In this document: positions 1 to 9,962 of the stretch, in pieces
Numbering within the stretch: the stretch's first letter is position 1
How the letters are laid out: each line of letters starts with the position of its first letter
Origin: Parachlorella kessleri
Lineage: Eukaryota; Chlorophyta; Trebouxiophyceae; Chlorellales; Chlorellaceae
Assembly: GCA_001598975.1 (NCBI GenBank)
Contig: BBXU01002200.1
Coordinates: 1-46,782, forward strand
Direction of reading: 5' to 3'
Length of the DNA: 46,782 bases
Made by a program: the position numbers and the translations under genes
Notes under the pieces: generated by a model
Database searches by the model: none
The model's input: the letters and a program-made list of their open reading frames with translations, nothing else
What the model was told of the DNA's origin: nothing

Positions 1-212
1 CCCACCTTTGTACCCACATGCCCAGTTTGAGGGCCACGGCGCGCCTAGCTTGTACACCCAAATCTCACCGCTGGCTAAGGCGCCGCCCTCTCATAAACCA
101 CAAGCCCATCCCGGCAGCCTTGGATTCTTCTTGTTCGCTCTGTCCTCGGCCCCTGCCACCTAGACTGCTGTACACCCCCCACACGCTGCGCCCTCCCCCG
201 CATCCCTGTCAG

Positions 213-3200
213 GCCACGGACTATGGCGTGCCTGAGGGCAACATCCGTGGCATTCAGTTTGGTTTCAAGGGCTTCACGGAGCCGCCGCTCAGCCCCCGTG
301 GGCCCGTCAAGCTCAGCAGGCGCAGCACGGACGAGATCCACCTGGAGGGCGGCACCGTGCTGGGCACCTCCAGAGCGCGCCCACACCTGAAGGACATTGT
401 GAAATGGTGAGCAGCCTAGCGCTGGAAGCTCTGGGCAGCTTGGTGGGACCCGCTGTGCTCCGGCTGTCTGCTGTTGGCAGGAAGTTTGAGGCTCTGTGTG
501 CTGTTTGCTAGCCGGGCCTGGCCGAGCCGCCAGCACACGCATGATGCAGGCTAGCGTTGTGTCGGCCTTAAGCTCAGGCTGTGCCCTCAAGACATCTGCC
601 GATGCTTTCTAAAGCCTGCTGGCTGTGGCTCAAGAGTTGCAGGGGCTCCAACAGAAGGGACCGGGGTACTTCTTTGGAACTAGGGGGGCTGTGTCCCCAA
701 CTTCTGCACGACTTAATCGTGAGCACGGCCTGTCTGCGTACTCTTGCAGGCCAGGTGGCTGCATGTCACCAGCCTTTGTTGCTTCCTGTGCAGGCTGGAC
801 CTGAACGCCATCGACATGCTTTTCGTGGTGGGAGGCATCGGCGGCATAAGCGTGGCATACGAGATCGTGACAGTGAGTGCTGTTGTCAAGTGGGGACAGC
901 GAAGGTCATGACAGGGAGAAAACCGCCCGGGGGCGGGGGAGGGGGGCAGACAGTGCCAGCCGGGTCCGCCCAGATGCCTTGGGTGCAACTTGGGCAGCGT
1001 GTGACTGACCGGCAGCCGCCATTGGCACTGCCTTCCCCACTAGCCTGTGAAAGCTGCCTGCAGGAGCTAGGCCAGCCAGGTGATTGGATGCGCATGCGGT
1101 GTGGTAGCCGGGCGCCAGATCCCCTGATGCTTCCTGTGTGCCATCTGTGTGTGGCGCCCCCCGTAGGAGTGCGAGCGGAGGAATGTGGTCACCTCGGTGA
1201 TTGCTGTCCCCAAGTCCATTGACAACGACATCCTCCTGGTGGGTGAGGGGCGCATGTAATTATAGGGCTGCCAGGGCTCCCCTGCTCGCTGGAGGCGGGG
1301 AGGGGGTATGTGTGTGTGTTACAACCGCAGGCGTGCTTCATGGGCGCCAGCGTGCCGTTGTGGGCAGCTCAAGGTGCTGTGGCCTTCGTGCTGTTGCCTC
1401 TGCTGCTTCTCTCCACCAGCGGTTGCCTTGAACCCTCACTTCCTGCAGCCACCGCCAGCTGTTACGGCTAGAGTGGCGACATGCCCCGCTGCACTCCTGC
1501 AGATTGATAAAGCCTTCGGATTTGACACGGCGGTGGAGGAGGCGCAGAAGGCGCTGCTGGCTGCCAAGGTTGAGGCGTCCAGCGCGTACCGGGGGGTGGG
1601 CCTAGTTAAGCTCATGGGCCGCCAGTCAGGCTTCATTGCCGTCCAGGTGCGCTTCCAGCCATCAAATATTTGTGTGCAGGTGGTGGGTGGGTGTTGCAGG
1701 GGCGCTGCTGCTGCCTGTGTCAGGGCTGTGTCACAGGTGGGCCCTGCCGGCCCGCCGGGGTGAGGCCGCAGGGCTTGGCCACGGGGGCGTGTTGCAGTCA
1801 TGGTTACGTGATCAGGACTTGTGCACCTCACCGGCACACACCAAGCGCTGCCCGTTGTGGCCGGCATGGGTGTTGCTGGTAAGGCTGTGGTGTGGTGACC
1901 GGGTGGTTGTGGCCTGCGCCGGCCGAGGCTGTCTCTGGGGCTGCTCCCCCTCCCTTGCGCTTCTGGACAGATGGGCGGGTGGGATCTTTAAAGGGTTCCC
2001 TGTCTGTGTGCCGTGACAGCTGGCGTGTCCCAATGGCCAGGTGCAAGTAGCGGCTGCACCCCTAGCAGGCGGCCCCCTGGCTGGCTGGGCTGTGTCTCCC
2101 TCCCTGCTGCCGCCGGCCGGCTGCCTTTGCTGGCTCAACCCTCCGCTTGGGGACACTTTTGCTTTGTTACCGACTTACCCTGGAATGGTTGCTCACTGCC
2201 TGGCGCATGCACCTTTTCCCGCCTGCCTGCAGGCCTCCCTCGCCTCCGGCCTGGTGGACGTCTGCCTGATCCCCGAGATACCCGTGCAGCTGGACGGCCC
2301 CAACGGGCTGATAGCCCACCTGGAGGGCCTGCTGGAGTCCAAGGGCCACGCCATGATCTGCGTGGCGGAGGGGGCGGCGCAGGTGGGTGGGTGGGGGCCG
2401 GGTACCAATCACGGCTAGCAGGCAGCTGGCTGGCTGGTGGGTGGGCGGGTTGGGTGGTTGGTTGATGCGAGTGGTTTCAACCCCCGCCCCCCCTTTACTG
2501 CACGACACATCTAGCTTGTCTAGCAGGCGCACACGCCAGTGAGGTGTGCCTGCGCGGTGGCGAGGGTAGATCTGCCGTGGGAGGCATGCCTCGCACGTGC
2601 ATGCAGACATGCCCCGGTTGGTGGTTTGGCATTTTGGCCTGGCTGCAGAACCGGCCGGTGGGCGGCCTGTGCCTCACACCTCTTGCACCTCTGGTGGTGT
2701 ACCTACCATCTTACCAGCCTAGGCCACAGCTGTGCACGAGTCCAGAGCTAGCCCTGCTGTGCGTGCTGTGCCCCAGGATCTGATCCCCGACAACGAGATC
2801 GAGTACGAGTCGGAGGGCGACAACCTGAAGGACGAGCTGGGCATGTTTGATGACAAGAGCGAGCTGATCAAGGATGTGGGGCCCTGGCTGAAGAAGGTGC
2901 TGAAGCAGAAGATGAAGGACATAGGTGCGGGCTGGAGCCGTGCTTGGCGCCCTTGCCAGTCAGTGTGGCAGAAGGGTTGGGGGATGTGGGAGACCTGATT
3001 TGTTCACACTGGCCCTTCTAAAGCACAGGCAGCCTGTTGGGTTCATTTGATGGGCACCGCTGTACCGCCGGTGGGTTGTTGGCCTGCCACATGAGTGCGA
3101 CGGGTGGACCGGGAGCGTGCACAGCATGGCAGCGGTCAGTTGAGCAGCGCAGCCACCGTGTAGTGTGCATCCTGGCTGCCGATGTGGAGCTTACAGACAC

Positions 3201-4207
3201 CAGCTGGCTTTGGGAAACTATTCTGCCAGCCCATGCCCCCCAAGTCTATTATGTGGCTGCAGATGTGAAGTATATCGACCCAAGCTACCTCATTCGCTCC
3301 GTGCCCGCCACGCCAAATGACAGGTAAGCTTGCAGTTGCGTATCATGCCGCTGCCTCGCCTGCCTGCTGACTTGCTGCTGCTGCTGGGACACACGGCCTT
3401 CCGTGTTACATGGCTGCTGGAGCGCAGTTGCAAGCGTTCTAAGCTTTTGGCAATGGTTGCCAGCTGAAGGTTAGATACCTTGGTGCAGGATCCAGTGCAA
3501 GATGCTCGCCCACGGCGCCTGCCATGCCGCGTTTGCCGGCTACACAGGGACCATGGTGAGACTGCTGGGCTGGCCGGCTGGGCTAGACACGCCCAGGCCG
3601 GGCGCTCCGCTCTCTTTCAGCTCGTCATCCTGCCCACTACTACAAGTAAAGCTGCACCTGCTAGCATGGCAAGATGATGTGATTTCCTCGTCATTCCCGC
3701 CACTCCCCTTAGCACTCCCTGCATCAGCATGTCATGTCCACAGAAGCCCAGCCGCAGCCAGCCACAGCAGGGCCCCCCCTTTGCCCCGCAGGTGGGCCTG
3801 GTGAACACGCAGTACGTGTACCTGCCCCTGGCGGTGGGCAAAGTCCCGCGGCGGGTGGACCCCCGAGGGGCCCTCTGGAACCGGCTGCGGTCCAGCACAG
3901 GTGGGGGCCGGGGAAGGCCCGCAGTGGGTGGCACACAGGGCAGCCTGCATTGCAGAAGTGCGGCGCGCTGTCATGGGTTTGGAATGGGGGTGTGGGTGTA
4001 CAGCAATGCACAGGAGAAGGTGGTTGCCTGCCGTGTGCGTTCCTGCAATGCCCTCGTGAGCTGCTGCTGCTACTACTGCTGTTGGAGCACCTTGGGATGC
4101 TTGTTACCAGCCGAGTGATACTCGGCTTCTGGGTATGGCAAGGTGTGTGGTGTGTGTGAGTCTTGCCGCTTCCCCCCTGTGCAGGCCAGCCCAACTTCCA
4201 AAACTGA
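213..4207 (+). CDS. PFK: ATP-dependent 6-phosphofructokinase, plant type (5' truncated by window edge)
   Basis: Catalyses fructose-6-phosphate plus ATP to fructose-1,6-bisphosphate in glycolysis. Ten exons join in frame: 213-406, 794-872, 1167-1238, 1503-1646, 2233-2382, 2777-2924, 3263-3323, 3489-3555, 3792-3900, 4185-4207 (TGA). Visible family motifs in order are [28 protein letters not shown] (catalytic IDND), [47 protein letters not shown] and the C-terminal SSTGQPNF, typical of plant PFKs and closest, as I recall, to the PFK2-like clade. The N-terminal GGLCPG substrate/ATP loop must lie on an exon left of the window; 1-212 looks like intron. Oddity: the usual GGDGT (or GGNGT) nucleotide loop reads GGIGG at about 830-847. 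No transit peptide can be judged because the start is missing. No TGTAA signal was found downstream. Confidence 0.93.
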
Positions 4208-5002
4208 CTTCAGGAGTGGGCGGGATGCAGGATGCCCTCAGCACAAGACTTGTTCCCACGGTGACTCTAGTATATGTATTGGCTTCCTTAGAATTTTTTT
4301 CGCCTTCACACAGCTGACATTAGCTAGCTGTGCTATGCGTGCATGCTTCTACCTCTCCACTTTTGATTCCAATTCCATGTATACTAACAGCCGTCCCTTC
4401 CCGTATCCAGGGTACCCTTTCCGCACCGAAAATGCTGCCGCGTGTGGGTCGTTGTATTGGCTTAGTTATTGCCCTGCATTTGATTTTGCGATGTGGTGAA
4501 ATACTCCAGGGTAAGCGGCTGGGAACACATAACCAATCTCAGGTAGGACTCAGGCACATTCTGCGTCCAGCCCTGTCAGTCCAGCTCACTTCTCACCCCT
4601 GTTCGCACTACCTGCCATCCATGCTATGAACATTGCCCTTGGTCACGGATCTTTGGAAGCCTAAACCAAAGCGGGGCCACCTGCAACGTCTGCTACTGAC
4701 CCGCCACCCAGAAAAAAAGAGCGAGCCAGCGAACCAGAGCCCCCGAGCAAATCAACACTGTTACACCACAACTACCCATCCTCTGCATGCACAACCGGCC
4801 ACGAGTGCAGAACAACATCCTTTTAGGTAAGCCGTGCTGGCTCCCGGGCTCAAACAAGCCTTTGCGGTCAAGCTGCATCCAGCCTTGACGGTTTCAGGCA
4901 ATCACGGGGCACCTCGCCCCCTTCCCAAACAGCATCGGCCAGCATTCGGCCGGAAACACAGTCCGGGAACAGACGTGTTGACAACGCCCAGCTGACAACA
5001 CC
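4208..5002. other. Intergenic region between convergent PFK and PIG-S-like genes
   Basis: This stretch holds the 3' UTRs of two convergent genes. I see no exon-like reading frame with splice sites, no repeat and no RNA gene. A TGTAA signal for the minus-strand gene lies inside it. Confidence 0.6.
4761..4765 (-). terminator. TGTAA polyadenylation signal of the PIG-S-like gene
   Basis: On the minus strand this reads TGTAA, about 240 nt past the stop codon at 5003. TGTAA is the standard poly(A) signal of volvocine green algae. The distance is plausible for a 3' UTR, but a 5-mer match alone is weak. Confidence 0.45.
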
Positions 5003-6453
5003 CTAGGCCTCTTTCTTGCTGCTACCTGCGGCCGCAGCTGCCCGCCGCTCCCCCCTCCACGCCTTCACCTCCCCGCCAACCGCCCGCAACAACACCAGCG
5101 CTAAGGGCAACAGCAGCGGCAGCAGTACAGCCAACTGATGCTCGGCAGGGAACACGGGCTCCACCCCAAAGCCAGGGTGATGTTGCAAAGTCCAGGCGGC
5201 CGCCCAGGCAGCTCTAGCCAGTGTAAGAGCCTCAGCTGCCGCCGTGTCGTTGCTGCTGCTGCCGCTGCTGCCATGCTGCGCCGTGCTCACAGCACTCAAA
5301 CCGTGACCAGCAAGCTGTGCTAGCTCAGGGCTGGTCCGCGCATGGGGCAGCGCACGCTGTACTGCCACAAACTGCTCCAGAAGGGCGCCGGCGCCCGCCA
5401 TGCATGTCGAGCCCAGCGCTGCAGCATCCCCGCTCAAATTGCTGCTAGCTTGCTTGAGAGGTACCCCTGAGACACTCCCAAACTGAGTTGCTTGAGCTGC
5501 TTCCAGGACGCTTGCCCTTAGCCAGTCTGAGATGGTGCCCACTAGTTGCTCCAATAGCAGCTTTTCAGCCTTGGTCCCGGACAACTCTCCCTGCCAGCCT
5601 GTCACATACACGGCCAGCACAGCCCTCCCAGGCAGCCCGGCAGCTGTGACAAGCAGTGCGGGCTTCGCACTCAAGCCTTCCCCACTGCCGCTGCTGCGCT
5701 TGCTGCCGCCATCCTTGGGCTGCTTCTGTAGATCTGTTTCTGTGCCCGGTGGCTCCCCGGTTATGTGCACCAGCACGAGTGCTGATGAGTGGTCGCCAGT
5801 AGGAGGCGGGGGCTGGTTTGTTTCCAGCACCAGCTCAAGCACCTGTGCTGCGTGGCGCACCAGCTTGGCCATAGAGCCTTGCTCGAGCATTGCAGCCGCA
5901 AACTGGGCTGGCCCCTCGACAGACAGTGTTTGGCCAGGCTGCAGGCGACGCAGGAGGCTGGCCGGAACAGGGGGAGGGTGAAGCAGGACAGCGGTGCTGA
6001 CGGCGGCAGGTGGCACTAGTGGCACAGCAGCCAAACTGGAGTGCAGCTGCTGTGTGAGTAGGGTGCCTGGCACCAGCAGCCTGGGCGTCGCGGCAAGCTG
6101 GACAAGCGAGAGGTGCAGGCTGGGAGCGCAGGCCAGGGCATGGAGCGAGGTATAAGACCCAAGCTGTGTCGCAAGCTGTGCAGCCGTGGTCAGTGGCTTA
6201 AGGGGGAGTGCTGGACCGCCCACCCCAAGTGCCTGTGCTGCCATCCACCCCCCTGCAGAACAGGACTTCCTGACTATCTTTGACTTGCAGGTGGGTTGCC
6301 CGACAGCACCCTAGCAGCACTAAGTCAGCTGGACTCTGGCCGCAGCCCACCTCCAGCAAGCAAGAGTCCTGCCCAAAGGAGGATGAGCGTCCTGGTGGTG
6401 CGCCTGGGCCCACCGGAGCCCACCATGACACCAGCCTCACCACGACGGGTCAT
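5003..6453 (-). CDS. PIGS: GPI transamidase subunit PIG-S-like membrane protein
   Basis: PIG-S is part of the ER complex that attaches GPI anchors to proteins. Model: exon 6453-6351, intron 6350-6253, exon 6252-5003, giving 450 residues (human PIG-S is about 555, so this is short). An N-terminal hydrophobic segment (TLILLWAGLLLAG, residues about 22-34) is followed by a large luminal domain and a C-terminal membrane helix. The C-terminal block FPAEHQLAVLLPLLLPLAL (about residues 395-415) strongly resembles the PIG-S block FP-D-K-AIY-PLF-P before its last helix. The protein ends KKEA, fitting a KKXX ER-retrieval signal. A poly-Ser/Gly/Lys loop near residues 205-220 looks like a lineage insertion. 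The first exon rests only on phase and splice sites; the second could start at the ATG at 6244. The central region is too divergent for me to align, so family assignment rests on the C-terminus. Confidence 0.65.
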
Positions 6454-6651
6454 GGCTGTTGGAAAGGTGCCTCATAGCATGTCAAGAATGAGGAGTCGAG
6501 GCCACGGCCGAGTTGAATACAGAAGTCCAGCATGCCCACACGTGCTGCGAGTGAGTCACCTACTACTACTACAGGATAGCCAGCCTTATTCTCACTTGTG
6601 CACCCACACCCAGCGCCCAAAACACCTCCTTGCCTCTCCTGCGGCTTCGAC
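6454..6651. promoter_or_regulatory. 198-bp divergent promoter region (PIG-S-like / VOC)
   Basis: The predicted start codons of the minus-strand PIG-S-like gene (6453) and the plus-strand VOC gene (6652) are only 198 bp apart, so 5' UTRs and core promoters must share this space. I see no convincing TATA box. The function is inferred from gene arrangement only. Confidence 0.5.
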
Positions 6652-8435
6652 ATGCAGGCTATGCAGGCCGTAGCTGTGAAGCACTCGCCAGCAGTGATCA
6701 ACAGGCAAGTCACGGCTGGTCTGGTTTGGGTCCCCGGCCGCCCGCAAGGCCGATCATGCTTGTTTTTATGCCGCAGGGGGAGGTCGACCGTGGTAAGAGT
6801 CGTGTCCAGGGCAAGCACCAGGGCTGCCAAGTCTTCCGTCACTTTGCCACATGGTCTGAACGGAGCCTACAGCCTCAAGTCTTTTGCAGATAACGTGTCG
6901 AAAGGTGCGACGGCACCATTAGCCGCAACTGTGTTTTTTGCGACAGTTTGAACGAGGGTCAGCGCCCTGTGGCATCGGTATTTGTAGTTCAGTAAGGGAC
7001 TGTCCGGGCACCTGCGCAGGGCAGCCAGCTCCCAGCCCTTCCCATTTTCTTACACAGCTGCTCAAGACGCCTGCTTGCTGAACAGGGCCGGGTGCGTGGT
7101 TGGGTTTCCCTCCTACTTGATGCCACGCTGGTGCCGCAGCTCACCCTAGTGCCACGTGTGGCGCCGCAGGCAGCATCCAGTTTCACGGCGTGCACCATGT
7201 GGGTCTGCTGTGTGAAAGCCTGGAGCGCTCCTTGGACTTCTACTGCGGCTTGCTGGGCCTGGAGGTGGTGATGCGGCTGGTGGTGACACTGGCAATAACA
7301 TTGCAGGCTGGCTTGGCCTCCAGTGCATGAAGTGCCACAGTGTGCGTTGCCTCTTTGATTGGGCCCTTGCCTGCAAGCAGACCAGGCCAGGTGCAGCTCC
7401 CGGCATGCTGCCGCCAGCTCCCCTCCCTGCTCTGGGCGAGTGCAGGTGAACCCAGACCGACCTGACGACAAGCTGCCCTACCGCGGGGCCTGGCTGTGGA
7501 TTGGCCCCGAAATGATCCACCTGATGGAGTTGCCCAACCCTGACCCCCAGGAGGGCAGGCCAGAGCATGGTGGCCGTGACCGGCACTTCTGCCTGGGTGA
7601 GTTGGTGGTTTTGCAGCTTCACTGCCCGCCTGGGCCCACGGCGGCTGGCAGCGTTGCACCCTGGCGCGGTGGTGCAAGCTGGGAGGTGTGGGGTGTGGCG
7701 TTTGCATGGGTATGCTGGGGCTCTGGGGCGGGAAGAGGCCTGGTGGAGTCTCGCCGGGGGTTCCTCCAGTAAGTCAGCCAGTGCAGGCGATCCTGCCAGA
7801 CAGTAATGTGTCACATAGAAAAATGCGTTGCTGGCATGGACTTCGAGAGGGCTGGCTGACTTACGAAGGGGCTTGCATGCGCATTCTATATTCTATATAA
7901 CACAGCGAAGTTGGTTGCAAAAGGACGACCAGGCTCGGGGCTGCTGTGGAGCATAAGGGCACCCAGCCAGTCAGCTCTGCCCTACCGTACCCAGACTAGG
8001 AGAGAAGGAAATTAGTCTAGATACAGCCTGCTTGGTGCCCAGCAACTTGACCCCTGGCACAGCCGGTCCCGCCAGCATGTGGACTTGCTGGGAAGCCATG
8101 AAGCAGTTGGTTTCTGAAAGCCGTGTCGCCCATGCCAATGTTCTTTGCGCCATGTTGCTGACTCCCAGGGTCGCTTGGCGTAATGTATCACTGTCGCCGC
8201 CATGGTTGACACCAGCAGGTCGCTGCTGGTCCACCCCTCCAACCACAAGTAGTAGGTGCTTCAAGTGTCTGGTACTGCTTGCGCAGGCGTGGAGAGCATT
8301 GCGCCACTGGAGGTACGGCTGAAGGAGGCGGGCATCCCCTACACGCGCAGCATGTCCGGCAGGCCAGCTCTCTTCTTCCGAGATCCCGACATGAACTGCC
8401 TGGAGGTGGTGGAGTCCGCGCCCTGGCGCCCCTGA
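6652..8435 (+). CDS. Plastid-targeted glyoxalase/VOC-superfamily protein
   Basis: Five exons: 6652-6704, 6777-6904, 7170-7264, 7446-7596, 8287-8435 (TGA), total 191 residues. Residues 1 to about 55 look like an algal chloroplast transit peptide (basic, Ser/Ala-rich, with VVSRASTRAAKSS). The single VOC domain begins at FHGVHHVGLL and carries all four positions of the glyoxalase-type metal site: His in HHVG, Glu in HLMELP, His in DRHFC, Glu in NCLEVVE. The segment from NPDRPDDKLPYRGAW onward resembles cyanobacterial and plant glyoxalase I family proteins of unknown substrate, so true lactoylglutathione lyase activity is not implied. Intron 1 (6705-6776) has a GC donor (AACAG|GCAAGT) and is exactly 72 nt, so retaining it would keep the frame and add 24 residues. 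A TGTAA signal follows at 8600. Confidence 0.88.
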
Positions 8436-8599
8436 GGCCCCTCTACCCGGCAAAGTCACAAGGCATATAGAGGTGACAGGGGTTGACCAGGTCGTTGATG
8501 GCAAGGCTGCTGCTGCCAGCTCAGGAAGCCGGGGGGTTAGGTGGTGGCAGCATGTCAAGGCAGGCAAGCTAGGAGCCAGAGTAGGCAGGTGGCAAACAT

Positions 8600-8604
8600 T
8601 GTAA
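8600..8604 (+). terminator. TGTAA polyadenylation signal of the VOC gene
   Basis: TGTAA lies 165 nt downstream of the VOC stop codon in an AT-richer context (CATTGTAAATTTG), a good position for the algal poly(A) signal. Confidence 0.6.
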
Positions 8605-8649
8605 ATTTGCTCTGGTGATTGGTAGCTTTGGTACCACTGATTGTCTAGT

Positions 8650-8755
8650 TCAGCCAAGAAAGGGAGGGATTCGAACCACGACTCAGGCTATAATGAAATG
8701 CGGAGGCCTTTTCAGCCCCGATGACAGGGGTGTTGGCGCCAGTGGTTTCTGGCAT
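8650..8755 (-). other. tRNA-like / box-B-containing element, probably degenerate
   Basis: On the minus strand 8677-8667 reads GGTTCGAATCC, an exact match to the tRNA T-arm / RNA polymerase III box B consensus. Upstream on the same strand are a CCCC/GGGG hairpin with a six-to-seven-base loop and an AGGC/GCCT pairing. AGAAACC about 85 nt upstream can form only five of seven acceptor pairs with CCTTTCT after the T-arm. The T-stem itself has two mismatches and box A is poor, so this is at best a tRNA relic or a tRNA-derived SINE head. Confidence 0.3.
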
Positions 8756-9962
8756 TCCACGAGGCGAAGTGTGGAGCAAGCCTTCTCTTGGCCTGAGGGA
8801 GCTCCCTTTTTCCTCTCAAACCTGCAAAGAGTAGTGACTGCGAAGCTGATTCGCTCTTTCTATCCTGGATATATACTAGTAACTGCGATCACGTTGTGGT
8901 GCGTGCGACGAATGAGGCCTGCTCGAGCGCTTTACCAGTACGGTGTAAGGAGCCCTCGTGTTGAAACTGGTGGTTATCGCTGGTGGCAGTTCTTTGCATG
9001 CCTCTCTGCTGGAATCTTTTGAGGCATGCGGCGCTTGGAATGCGCAGCTGTTGGTATTCCTGTTGATAGCAGTGTGTTTGCCCCTGTTTGTGGGGGTTTA
9101 GTTTCCTGAGTGTCAACCCCTCTCCTCAACTGCGGGTGCCCCTGCTCCCCCTGCTCTACCAGGATGTTGTTTGTTGTAGGGCTGGGTGTTACTCTGTGGC
9201 TGCGGTCGATGCCTGGGCGTCAGGAAGGGCATTTCGAGGCTGCTTTACTGCCTGCAATGGTGCCCTGTGTTGCTCTTGGCCTGCAAGGCTTTTCCCGGCC
9301 TGTATATTACTCGGGGTTGGTTGGCCGGTTGAGGCAGCATATCTAGTTTTTCTTGGATGCCGCAAGATGGTAGCCATCGCGTTTGAGCGAAATGGTAGCC
9401 TGTATGTCTTGTGTTCCATCTCAAAACCCATACCTGAAATCAGTTGTCAGCGCAGTTTTCCTCCTTGCGCCGCACTGCTTTGATTAAACTGCTATAGCTC
9501 ACATTCCTTTCCTTCATTTTCTACTGTACAGCCGAGAAGGACACGAGAAGATGACCACATGTTGTAATGGTTTGTTTTCTGGAGCACTACCAAAAGTCTT
9601 GTAGCGCAGGGTCAGGAAGCTGCCAGCGTTGCACCTTGAGAGTTAACGCTCCTTTGGCAGCCGGCGCATGCAGCCCAGCCAACATACTACCAACTTGGAT
9701 TGAATCCACATTCTAGGCTTGAGAGATTTGTTTTGAGGCGACCACCGCTAACGCCTTGCGTCTGCCCCCCAGCAGGCCTCCAGCCTTGGTCATGTTCTGC
9801 GCTTCAACTCCCCATGACAGACGCAGACAGATCATGTCTGTTCCGCGGTACTTGCAGTACACCAGTGGGGTCCAGCAAACTGCAAGCCTTCAAGGACAGA
9901 CTAGATGTTTCAAGTCGCACAACACTAACCACAAGCCTACTTACAGCGATACATCCTGGAAG

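Larger units (their letters stand above)
8436..9962. other. Intergenic region VOC to ABT1, no clear gene
   Basis: This 1.5-kb stretch contains the VOC 3' UTR and probably the ABT1 5' UTR and promoter. It is visibly less GC-rich than the exons. Open frames here (for example plus 8615-9022 and 9088-9483) lack recognisable domains and splice-phase support. A tRNA-like element at about 8650-8760 is listed separately. Confidence 0.55.

Noticed and set aside
9756..9962. N-terminal extension of the ABT1 protein to the ATG at 9756
   Set aside because: The extension has untranslated-region-like composition and no similarity to the family; the ATG at 9963 gives the usual acidic N-terminus.
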